DNA from: Platerodrilus igneus
Lineage: Eukaryota > Arthropoda > Insecta > Coleoptera > Lycidae
NCBI GenBank assembly: GCA_036346225.1
Contig: JARFIW010001186.1
Coordinates: forward strand, 2,005,315 to 2,069,314
Direction: 5' to 3'
Length of the DNA: 64,000 nt
Below, piece by piece: positions 1-9,464 of this stretch. How positions within the stretch are numbered: the stretch's first letter is position 1; each line of letters begins with the position of its first letter. The notes under the pieces are model-generated. The model had not been told where the DNA came from. It saw only the letters and a list, made by a program, of their open reading frames with translations, and did no database searches. A program made the position numbers and the translations under genes.

Positions 1-669
1 CACATAATGCTGTCTTTACTTCTAACCCTTTTAATTCTGACTCTTTATCCACTATTAATTCTGCGCTTGACTCTACCTCTACTTGTTCAGCTTCTTCTTT
101 CACTATTACTTGTACCTCATCTACTTTTTCCTCACTATATTCCCCTGAGTCGATGTCTCTCACGTCTTCATCATCTCCCTCTATACTATTTATACATAAC
201 CCCATGTCATCTTCTGTGACCTCATAACTTGATTTCTAGGGCAATATCCTATCCCTAATCCTAACTATTTTCCTCTCCATATCTATTATAACCCCTAACT
301 TCATCATGCAATCGACCCCTAATATCCCTTTAAAAACCCAGGTGCAATGATAAATTCTTGTTTACAGCTTACTGAAGCTAACTCTACTTTCAAAATAACT
401 ACGCTATTCACAACAGCAAATCGGTTTTTATTCGGCGCAACCAGGTGACTTCTTTTTATTGGCATTATCCTATCACACACTTTATTTTTAATTTCATTGA
501 CGAATTCCTCCGATAGCAAACTCGCCTCAGCTCCTGAATCTAATAATGCTCCTAAATTTTTCTCAAAAATTTTAATTTCAATTATGGGCAAACAAAATTT
601 TTCTACTATTTCTGGCTCAATTTCTTCTTCAATTTTCAAAAATTCCCTAGGATGTTCATACTTGTACAC
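1..669 (-). pseudogene. Element A: retroviral-type aspartic protease and start of pol (broken)
   Basis: This is the pol N-terminus of a minus-strand LTR retrotransposon that runs out of the window on the left. The segment read from 669 to 319 contains the aspartic protease signature LLDSGAEASLLS, the loop that supplies one catalytic Asp of the homodimeric enzyme cutting Gag-Pol. At about 330-340 the frame is lost: the original frame stops, while the flap and C-terminal part of the protease (LGVDCMMKLGV) continue in another frame. A very acidic Glu/Asp-rich linker then follows from about 210 to 1, which would lead into reverse transcriptase outside the window. Gag (696-1106) lies directly upstream, and protease is in the -1 frame relative to gag. 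I see no canonical slippery heptamer at that junction. The copy is defective. Confidence 0.75.
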
Positions 670-695
670 AGTGATGTCTAGTGGTTTGTCCGTTT

Positions 696-1106
696 TTAAA
701 AATTCTGTCCAGGTCTGTTTTCCCTACTCGGTCCTGGTCTAGCCGTCACCTCAGCGTATGTCCTAGGCGTATCCACTCGTTCCGAGTTTGTACTAGCAGT
801 CCCCCTTATGTCCGGTGAACTGTTTTGTCTTGTAGGTCCCGGTCTCGGTGCAGGTCCCCTTACTAAACTGTTACTTCTAAAGTATGGCCGTCGCTGTTCC
901 CAATTCTGTCGCTGGTATCCATAACTATTCCCCCGTCTAGCGTAGTTGACCCGTCTGTTGTCGAATCTAACCGTGTTGATCTGTCTTTCCCTATGTTCTC
1001 GAGGTCGTTCACTACTTACGTCATCGTACCTCTGCAGGTACTCCAGAAACATCTATCTGTCCACTATGTTCTGTAGTGCAACGTGTTGTCTTACTTCAAC
1101 CTCGAA
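696..1106 (-). pseudogene. Element A: C-terminal part of Gag (nucleocapsid-like, Arg-rich)
   Basis: This is the downstream half of the element A gag gene; its upstream half lies at 11657-12669 beyond the inserted element B. The reading frame leads out of the capsid part at 11657 straight into this segment across the GTGT target duplication, with an in-frame stop near 1055. The protein is basic and rich in Arg, Gly and Pro, with RRGNSYGYQRQNW and RGPAPRPGP stretches, and has no CCHC zinc knuckle. This Arg-rich tail probably replaces the knuckle for RNA binding, as in some insect Ty3/gypsy Gags. It ends at 696, 27 bases before the protease-frame Met at 669. Identification as Gag rests on its position between a capsid-like domain and a protease. 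Confidence 0.7.
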
Positions 1107-1110
1107 GTGT
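1107..1110. repeat. Target-site duplication GTGT, left copy, of element B
   Basis: GTGT directly precedes the first LTR (TGTAAC start at 1111) and recurs directly after the second LTR (ending TTTCA at 11656). A 4-bp duplication is typical of Ty3/gypsy integrases. Removing element B and one GTGT restores frame continuity of the element A gag. Confidence 0.85.
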
Positions 1111-3302
1111 TGTAACAAAATTTTTTGTTACATTAAATATCTCTAAAGAAAAACATTTCTAGCCGTTGTTATTTTACGAATTTGTCATTTAGCGTGAAAT
1201 CGTTGAATAGTTTAATTTACTATAAGGAAGAACATCTCTTTCCTTTTTACATTATTTTCACCTATACGAAGTATTTAATAGTGACTCCTACGCTTTTGAT
1301 ATCTGCAAATACCCTGAACGTAACTTGAGTTGCATAAGCTACAGGCGTTCTGAAGTCCACTTGTGCAATTGCTAGACACAACGCCTGCGCGTAAGGTGAC
1401 GCGATAGCTAGGGTGTTGACAAAGAAGCGAACGCAGCCATATTGCAAGCAACTACGAGGAGGTACGCTTCGTTTGAAGATGCAGAACTTTTGCTGCAAGT
1501 GGAAGCTTAGAATTGCTCTATCATCTAAGAGGGGCTAGAGGTTGCCGTGCGGAGGCGTTGCAAAAGAGCTCTTGTGATGCCGCCCAGACAACCAAGAGCA
1601 ACAGTAACAACACGTGATGATAGAGGTCCGTTAGTGGTGAGATTTGTGAATAAAACTGCTTTATATGAAACTAATAGAAGCTTTAATTTCCCTAGCACAT
1701 TTAGGTAGACACCTTTAAGTATGTTTGTATGAAGAACAGAATTTTAAGGAAACACGTTTGAGTATGGTAGAATTGAAAATTTAAATCGTTTACATTTCAA
1801 GCAGAATTCCAAGTAATGTGATTGGAACTTGGTTATGTATTGTGGGATCACTCGTTTTGAAGCTGTCCGAGGGGCTGCATCTAGTAAATGCCAATTTCGT
1901 ACCTTTTTAAACTTCAATAAGATGGAGTATTATGTGTTTTGGTTGGTCTAGCGCATTTACCAGCATCACCGTCGAGTAGTTAAAACAAAACCATTCAGGT
2001 ACTTATAAAACTATTTATTGAGAGAATTAATTTCACGTATTAATTACGTTCAAAGCTTTGATTTAACGTTTTCCAAATTATAGAAAACTTTGTTAACGAA
2101 TGTTATTGTTAAATTTTTTGCAAGATATGTTTATGCTTAAATCCCAAATAAAAATCAGTTTGAGAATTATATCCTAGAAATTTAATAGGTCAAATACTTT
2201 TTGTTCAGAACTAAATTTTTCATAAGAGGAATTTTGAACTTTTAGATTAATTAAATTAAAGTGTTATTCTAAGCACGTAAGTAATGCACATGTTAATTGA
2301 GGAAAATAAGTATAAAGTTCACTTCTGATTGAAAGATGTTTACTTACAATATGCTAGTGATTAGTAGTATATCAATGCTGCTTCTAACATATGTTGAACT
2401 GACTTTCTTTAATTTCATACAATGTTTGAGCCATATGAACTTTTTGTGTAATAAGTTCTTTAGAGAATTTTTGTAAGCCAGAACAGATCTGTTTTATGGA
2501 TGTTTAAGAACCGACTGTATTAAATAATTTATAAATGTTAAGATCTCTCTATGTAGAGAAACAAATTCAGAGATTTTTGAAACTTATTTTATATTGATTA
2601 TCAAATTTTTTTATAAATAATTTTTGCAACAAAAGAGAATTACATTTAAATTATACTTTTATTTAAATCTTTCGTCTTTTTATTTCACTAATTGAAATTA
2701 ATAATATCCAAATTAGATAAACAAAATTTTGAATGTGGAACTTGAAAAAAAGTTGATACAGTATTAGATAATAGAAACAGAGTAAATAATTTTCAGTAGA
2801 GAATATTTTCATAGGTAAGGTGTTGTTGTTGAGATTTTGAATTCAGGACAGTCGATCTATAAAGACCGAAATATTTTGTTGTCGTAAGACACAAACAGTG
2901 TCTTATATTTTATTTTTTTGTGTGACATTTTCTTGCAGGTCCGACATCGCAGAAGCTGGAGCAGAGGTCCAAGAAGTTTCCAAAGGTATTGCTTATTTTA
3001 ATTTGTATGCTTTTTGATAATTATTATATCCTATAGGTTTCTGCGTCTTCCTGTAGGATACTTTAGTTTTATTTATTGCCTATATAGATGCAGTGGCGCC
3101 CATTCCCCTTTTTTTTGTTCTCGTTTGTAGTCGAGCCCACCCTATATCCACGCCCAAACTCATTGCTCACCCTTGGGGTAATTCCCAGACTAAGCCGCGA
3201 ATATAGTAAAGCTCGTGGGTCCACCGAGGTTTTGTTCACTAATTGACTCACTCCATAATTAAATAATAAAGAAGAAAATTATAAGTCCACGTAAAAGATT
3301 CA
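1111..3302 (+). repeat. Element B 5' LTR (2192 bp)
   Basis: The LTR starts TGTAAC and ends TTCA. Its first 22 bases form a perfect palindrome with 10-nt arms (TGTAACAAAA and its complement). A TATA-like CTATAAAG lies at 2857-2864. A GACACAAACAGTG motif at 2888-2900 is followed by a pyrimidine tract and TTGCAGG (about 2934-2939), which looks like a 3' splice acceptor; the same module recurs in two other LTRs here. An AATAAA lies near 3265. It differs from the 3' copy by about ten substitutions plus several homopolymer-length changes. Small open frames inside it (for example 1262-1498 and 3069-3251 on minus) occur in both LTRs and have no recognisable product. Confidence 0.93.
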
Positions 3303-3303
3303 C

Positions 3304-3321
3304 TGGCGCCAAACGTGGAGC
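3304..3321 (+). promoter_or_regulatory. Primer-binding site for tRNA-Lys (element B)
   Basis: TGGCGCCAAACGTGGAGC starts one base (C) after the LTR. It matches 16 of 18 bases of the complement of the 3' end of animal tRNA-Lys(CTT), including the added CCA. Minus-strand DNA synthesis would start here. Element F at 14480 uses the same primer and the same 1-base spacer. Confidence 0.88.
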
Positions 3322-3593
3322 CCGATTTTGTTGGTGCTCGATTTGTAAAAATAAGTTATTTCAATATCCCTTAATGTGTTGGTTTAGTTGGTAAACTCAA
3401 AATTAATTTGGTTATAAATTTTCATAGGATTTATATCGTGTCTGGAACCTCAAGTCTTCTAAGCGTTAGTTATTTGAATGTCCCAACAGGTTTGAGTCGC
3501 ATTAAAAAATATATATATATATATTTTGTCATATCAACATTGAGTTGGTCAAGAAATAAAATACTTTTAGGTTGTCATAATAAATTTTTTAAA

Positions 3594-4958
3594 ATGGCTG
3601 AAACATTTCAAATTGTTCATTTACTCAAAGAAGAGCTGGAATATGAATTAAAAATCCGTGGAATAGAAAGTGATAGGCCGGTTATGGAAAAGAGAAAAAT
3701 TCTAGGTAGATTGTTAGCGAAAGAAGTAGGGAAACCTGATTGTTTAGTAGATCTGTCGGTATACAGGGTAGAATTTGAGGAAGAATGTAGAGAGATAAAT
3801 GCTACCATCGATTCAATAAAACATTTGGTGTTAGAATTAGAAGGTGATTCGGGAGATTCTATCTTTAAAAGAGTACTTTCTAGGCTTGTCCATGTATCAG
3901 GTCGAGTTAAACGTATGAGACTTCCGTCTGACAATTTGAAAGAAGCTGAACTATCCAAAAAAGAATTATTAGTAACTATTCTTACTGTTGAAGCTGAATT
4001 GTATGAGAGGGTGAAGCCGAGCTCAGGGTCAAGCAGTGCAAGTGATGCAAGTCGCACAACTTCGTTGGCAGTAGCTGCGCCGATGCATACTTTTCCATAT
4101 TTTACACCACCGATCCCTGTTGGCTCTTGGTCAGTTAAATTTTCAGGAGACCCCAAGCAGCTGTATTTTTTTTTAAATAAGATAAAGGAGTTGGCCCAAT
4201 CACGTAAAGTATCATATAAAGACTTGTTTGAGTCATCCGTCGAATTGTTCGTTGGAAATGCTTTGGTGTGGTTTAGAAGTATTAGAGATTCCTTAAAAGA
4301 TTGGGAAGCACTTGAGAGTCGGTTGAAAGAAGATTTTTTACCCGCTTATTCAGAGGAAGAGATCTGGGAGACAATAAAAAAACGTCGTCAAAAGAGGGAT
4401 GAACCAATTGTTCTATTCGTTGCTCATGTAGAAAGTTTATTTAGTAGACTACCCAATACCCCAGCGGAGGTTACAAAAGTGAGGATACTTAGGAAAAATT
4501 TATTACCAGAATTCATATCGCAACTTGCTCTTTCTGATATTGAGGATATAGCTACGTTAATAAAATTATGCAAAAAATTGGAAGAAGCCATGATGTCGAA
4601 ACAAAAATCAGTTTTCAGTCAGTCGACTAGTTCAGCTAAATTTCATAATAGTGCTAATTCGCCAGTAAAGGATAAATACCCTATTTATTTGAAGGATTCC
4701 TCTACATCCGAAGCTCGTGTTGATAATCAAAAAACGTGTGCTTCACAAGTTCAGACTATAAGTAATAATAAGGCTTTTCCAGTACCTACTCATGCTAGTT
4801 CTTCAGGTCCAACAAAGATTATTTCAGGGTGTTGGAATTGTTCGCGACATGGTCATTCATTTCGGTAGTGTAGATTCCCAAAAAGAATTTTTTGCTACGG
4901 TTGCGGTCATAAAGGAGTTACTCGTGATAAGTGTCCATCTTGTTCAAAAAACGAGTGA
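3594..4958 (+). pseudogene. Element B gag (matrix/capsid/nucleocapsid), stop in zinc knuckle
   Basis: I chose the Met at 3594 (MAETFQIVHLL) because the related fragment at 14251 (minus) starts with the same residues; the open frame itself extends further upstream. The first ~150 residues are charged and helical. A Ser-rich linker follows, then a capsid-like region with SGDPKQLYFFLNKI and ALVWFRSIRDS, similar to the retrotransposon Gag domain. The C-terminus has a CCHC knuckle beginning CWNCSRHGH that is cut by a TAG at 4866-4868. A second knuckle (CYGCGHKG) continues in the same frame to the natural stop at 4956-4958. The 424-residue product would lack most of its RNA-binding part. The stop could be a mutation or sequencing error; regulated read-through is unlikely inside a zinc ligand pattern. 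Confidence 0.85.
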
Positions 4959-6274
4959 GGAGATGGATGTTGCGCGGCCGGCATTCCATTCCTTCTCAAA
5001 AGGCGGCAATTATGATTTGTGAACGGAAGAATTATTTTTGTAGAAAAGAGTGGTTTGAATGGTTAAGAGTAGTAAAAAATTTTTGTCGCACTAACCCTCA
5101 GCCCAAAACTGATTCGTTATTTGTTGAAAAATCTGGTGATAATCGGCCATATGTGATGGTTAAATTATTTGACATAGATGTCACTGGTCTTTTGGATTCG
5201 GGATGTACTACATCGGTAGTGGGGTCTCTTGCTATTCCTTTAATCGATAAGTTAGAGTTAAAAATTTTCAGGTCACAGAAACAAGGTATTTTTACAGCAG
5301 ATGGAGCTTTGAAACCAGTTGAAGGAATCGTAGATTTGCCCATTTCAGTAGGAAAACAATGTCGTGTTCTTAGTGCTCTCGTAGTGCCATCTTTACCACA
5401 CGCATTTATATTCGGTAGTGATTTTGCTAAGCTATTTGGATTGATAGCAAATTTTAAAAATAATTCGTGGCATGTGCAAGGCGATGCGGAAAGTAGTGTT
5501 CCGTATGTGGGTCCATCATCAGTTCCCCTAAAATATAGTGACTGTTTACTCAATTTGGATGATTTGTCGATTAATCAGAGGTCACAGGCGCAAGCTGCCA
5601 TAGATTCATTTCAGGAATTTTTTAGTGCTGATAAATTAGGGCGTACTAATATGATTGAGATGGATATCGATACAGGAGATACAAAACCCTTCAGGAAAAG
5701 ACCCTATGTTATGTCTCCCTATATTAGTAAAGAGTTGGATAAGGAGTTAGATGAAATGATTCGATTAAAAGTAGTAGAACCGTGTCAGAGTCCATGGAAT
5801 TCGCCCGTGTTGTTAGTCAAGAAAAAGGATAGTATAGAATATAGATTTTGCTTTGACGGTAGAGCATTAAACGATGTTACGGTCCATGACAGCTACCCTC
5901 TTCCTAATATAGACAGAATCCTAGGGATGTTACGTAATGCGAATTATATTTCCAGTCTTGATTTGCGAAAGTCATTTTGGCAGGTCCCTCTTAGTGAAGC
6001 GTCGAAGGATAAAACAGCGTTTAGCGTTATTTCGCGGGGACAGTATAGATTTGTGACGATGCCGTTTGGTCTAAAAAATGCTGCACAGACTCAACAGCGT
6101 TTAGTTGATGCAATTTTCGGTCCGAAATTCGAACCATACGTTTTCTGCTATTTGGATGATATAATTCTGTGCTCATCGACGTTTGAAGAACACCTACAGT
6201 TATTGTATGAAGTCAAGAAACGCATTCGAAAGGCAAATTTAAACGTTGAACCTAGAAAAGTGCGAGTTTTTTAA
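4931..6274 (+). pseudogene. Element B pol, first part: protease and reverse transcriptase
   Basis: This is the -1 frame region after gag. The protease carries LLDSGCTTSVVG (around residue 90 of the frame). Reverse transcriptase follows with YPLPNIDRIL, SLDLRKSFWQVPL, FVTMPFGLKNA and the catalytic YLDD box in FCYLDDIILC, in the Ty3/gypsy order. The frame ends at 6274 in the RT thumb/connection region. The conserved sequence continues one frame over from about 6247, so a single-base insertion (or equivalent) near 6247-6256 breaks pol in this copy. RT would make the DNA copy from tRNA-Lys inside the Gag particle. No true start codon is expected, since translation enters by frameshifting at 4946-4952. 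Confidence 0.88.
4946..4952 (+). promoter_or_regulatory. -1 ribosomal frameshift heptamer A AAA AAC at gag-pro overlap
   Basis: AAAAAAC lies in the gag zero frame as A AAA AAC, immediately followed by one sense codon (GAG) and the gag stop at 4956. The protease-pol frame is -1 relative to gag and reads straight through the heptamer. This is the classical slippery sequence of many retroviral gag-pro junctions. A GC-rich stretch just downstream (about 4970-4982) could form part of a stimulating stem. The signal is read directly; its activity is inference. Confidence 0.75.
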
Positions 6275-8264
6275 GAAGTCACTCAAATTTCTCGGTTATA
6301 TTGTAGGGTCAAATTCTTTAAGGACGGATCCGGATAAGGTGTCAGCTATGGTCAATTTTCCACGCCCAAAGACCACCACTGAAGTCAAAAGATTTCTTGG
6401 TATGTGTAGTTGGTACCGTCGTTTCATTAAGGACTTTTCATCTTTAGTTTCACCAATCAATGATCTTGTCAAGAAAAGAAAAAAAGGTCAAGTCGTTACG
6501 TGGACTTCAGAAGCAGAGTCTTCCTTTGTGTCGATTAAAGAGGCTTTAGTGTCTGCACCACTTCTGGCGCAGCCGGATTATTCCGTTCCCTTTATTATTG
6601 AGTGTGATGCAAGTAATACGGGTCTAGGTGCCGTATTAATTCAGAATGTCAGTGGAGAAGAACGTGTTATATCGTATGCCAGCAAAACCCATAATCGTGC
6701 TGAACGAAATTATTCAACGACAGAGAAGGAGTGCCTTGCGGTAATTTTTGCCATTGAAAAGTTCCGTCCATGGGTCGAAGGAGTTCGTTTCACGGTCGTA
6801 ACCGATCATTTTTTGTTGCTTTGGCTGAGTAATTTGCAGAACCCTACAGGAAAACTAGCTAGATGGGCTGTAAGGTTAAGACAACATTCGTTTGATTTGG
6901 TACACAGGAAGGGAAAGTTTAACGTAGTTCCTGACTGTCTTAGTCGTGCAACTCCGGAAGAAAAACATGTCGTAAATTTAATAGAGGTCAAGCTTGATAA
7001 TTTAGAAAATTGGTATGTGTCGTTGCGTAAGAAAATTTTGGCGTCGCCTGAGAATTACCGTCAATGGAAAGTTGAGAACGAGTTTGTTTTTAAGTTTACT
7101 TCGTCAAACCTGCCTATGTCGTCAAATGTAGTAGAGTGGAAATATTTAGTGCCGAAAGTTCAAAGAGAAGAAGTCATTAGATCGTGTCATGACCCCTCAG
7201 TTGCCGGACATTTTGGGTTCTCGAAGACAATTTCTAGAGTCCAAGAACATTATTATTGGCCCAAAATGAATTTAGATGTGTTGAAAATTTGTCGTGCATG
7301 TTTAGTGTGTGGTGCGCAAAAATCTTCTAATGCAGGTCCTTTAGGTTTAATGGGAAAGGAAAAAGAGGTCAAGTTTCCATTTCAAATTATGTCGTTAGAT
7401 CTTATGGGTCCATTCCCTCGGTCAAAATTAGGATTTAAATGGTTGTTGGTAGTAGGAGACTGGTTCTCAAAATATACAATTCTACATTCTTTATGCAGTG
7501 CAAAGTCACATGCTGTTGAACAGTTTATGGAACAGAAAGTTTTTTTAATGTTTGGTGTGCCCCAATTTATTATTTGCGATAATGGTTCAAATTTAGCAGG
7601 TCGAATTTTTAAGTCATTATGTAATAGGTTTGAAATTCAAAAGATATGGTATAATGCTGTTTATGCGCCACAATGTAATTTTGTTGAGAGGATTAATAGG
7701 ACGGTAGGGACAGCTATTCGGTCCTATCTCGAAGAACATGATACCTGGGATACTGAGTTAGCGCAGATTCAATTTGCTATTAATTCTGCTAAGCATGAGT
7801 CGACGGGTTATACTCCGAATTTTTTGGTTTTTGGCCGACACGTCCCCATATCCGGTAAATTTTACGGTAGTGGATTTATTCCTGAAGCTGATGTTGAAAT
7901 CATTCCTGGTAGTCGCCCATTATATGCTTCAGACCATCAAAGTATTTTTAAGGTATTTGAAGACGTTCGTGCGAAGTTGCATGTAGCTTATCAGAGGTCG
8001 AGCAATCGATATAATCTAAGGAGAAGGAACATTTCTTTTGAGGTTGGTAATAAAGTATGGAGGGCCAATAAGGTGTTGTCGAGCGCGGCTAATAAATTTA
8101 CTGCTAAACTTGCTCCAAAATTTGTTTTGAGTGTAGTCAAGAAGAAGTGCTCGAGTGTGGTGTACGACCTAATAAATTTGGATGGATCAAAAGCAGGCAG
8201 GTGGCATGTCAAGGATCTAAAACCCTATTCTGTCGTAGATCCAGAATATGTACCAGAGGACTGA
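6246..8264 (+). pseudogene. Element B pol, second part: RNase H and integrase
   Basis: This frame continues pol after the break near 6250. It begins with the RT connection (CEFFKKSLKFLGYIV), then RNase H with ECDASNTGLGAVL, YSTTEKECLAVIF and VVTDHFLL. Integrase follows: a zinc-binding HHCC domain (H-FGFSKTISRVQEH, then CRACLVCGAQK), a DDE core with SLDLMGPF, IICDNGSN and a catalytic Glu in CNFVERINRT, and a basic C-terminal domain ending PYSVVDPEYVPED. The stop is at 8262-8264. The DNA-joining enzyme appears complete. In an intact copy this would be one Pol polyprotein with 4931-6274; here it is cut off from its frameshift entry. Confidence 0.88.
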
Positions 8265-9464
8265 TTGGTCGTCTTTAGTATTTGTGTCCCGAAGGATATA
8301 TTATAAATTTAGTTATGGGATAGAGTGGTGATGACTAATTGAAGGCTTTTACCGGTATTTCGTTGCTGGAATAGATTGAAGAATTTCTCAAATAGTGTTG
8401 TTTTTAAATGTGCATTAACGGAATATTTAGTAGTAGTAGATGAGAGAGACAAAAATGCTATTTTGTCCGTGTTGTTGCTATAGCCCGTGGTGGAGCGAAA
8501 CAAATATTTGTTGCTTCATGTTTGTGGACGTATTTTGTCCACGTCATGTGTTGTTATGTTTAGAGTAAGTGAGGAAGATAGGTGCTGTTTGTTTTGTTGA
8601 AGTAAGTTGGAGTGGGCTAGTTGGTGAGGCCATTGTAGTATTGAGTAGCTTTTGGTTCGAGATGTTTGGTGTGGCCACAGTAGAGTTGAGGATTTTTTTT
8701 TTTGAGACTGGAGTGTCCCAAAGAAAAGAGTAGCGATAGGGCTTTGATTAGCTATGAGCTGAAGAAGCCAAGTATTCATTAGTAAGCTACAATGTGTATA
8801 GAATATTGGCTTGACGAGCGGTTTATTTTTAGTAGAAGCAATAATCAAGTTTTGCTGAATATATTAAGCTGGAATTTTTGAGACCAGCGAATACATAAAC
8901 ATTGTTGGAAGATTATTGATATTTATGTATATAGATGTGAGTTTTTGATTTACTATTAATATTAGTAAGGTTATCGTGTCAAGGGTAATAGTAAGAAAGT
9001 AAATCGTTTTGTTGTTATTTTGTGATAGTTCGTGTCAAGCATTTTGTTTGAATTTCAGTTTATATTTTGAAAAGTAGGTTAGTTTTTTAGTTCCTCCCGT
9101 TTGGTTGCAACTCGAGAGTGTTAGACTACAATATTTTGACTTTTACAGATTATGACCTTTTACCGATTATGACTTACCTATATTGATTCCTGACGGATGT
9201 GTGGTACGCAGAGTTACCTACACACTCATTTGGTTGCACCCCATTTTCCTCTTCTTAATTCAAGAGGTCACTCATAATTTTTTTGGTTTAGAGATCAAAG
9301 TTCGAACTTACTTTGTTCTTACTTAGATTAGTTATAATGCTTCTTTTTTGTATTTATCTTTTGCTTAAGGCGATAGTTTTCGTCTATAAAAAAAATCTTC
9401 TCGGTTATGTATATATTAAGATATAATTAACCTCAAAGTTTTTTTTCTTTTTGGTCGGAGGCAG
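8265..9464 (+). other. Element B region between pol and 3' LTR; no recognisable gene
   Basis: These 1.2 kb are AT-rich. An env gene could sit here in errantivirus-like elements, but I see no long plus-strand frame, signal peptide or membrane segment. A 110-codon minus-strand frame (8848-8516) is repetitive and resembles nothing I know. No clear polypurine tract precedes the 3' LTR; the last bases are GGAGGCAG. Confidence 0.6.

Noticed and set aside
1262..3251. LTR frames 1262-1498 and 3069-3251 (and their twins at 9615-9851 and 11422-11604)
   Set aside because: They are conserved only because the two LTRs are nearly identical, and have no protein-family features.
3617..5553. Minus-strand frames opposite element B gag and pol (3617-4156 and 5098-5553)
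   Set aside because: Shadow frames of well-supported plus-strand domains.
8516..8848. 110-codon minus-strand frame between pol and 3' LTR as an env gene
   Set aside because: Wrong strand, repetitive composition, no signal peptide, furin-like site or membrane anchor.
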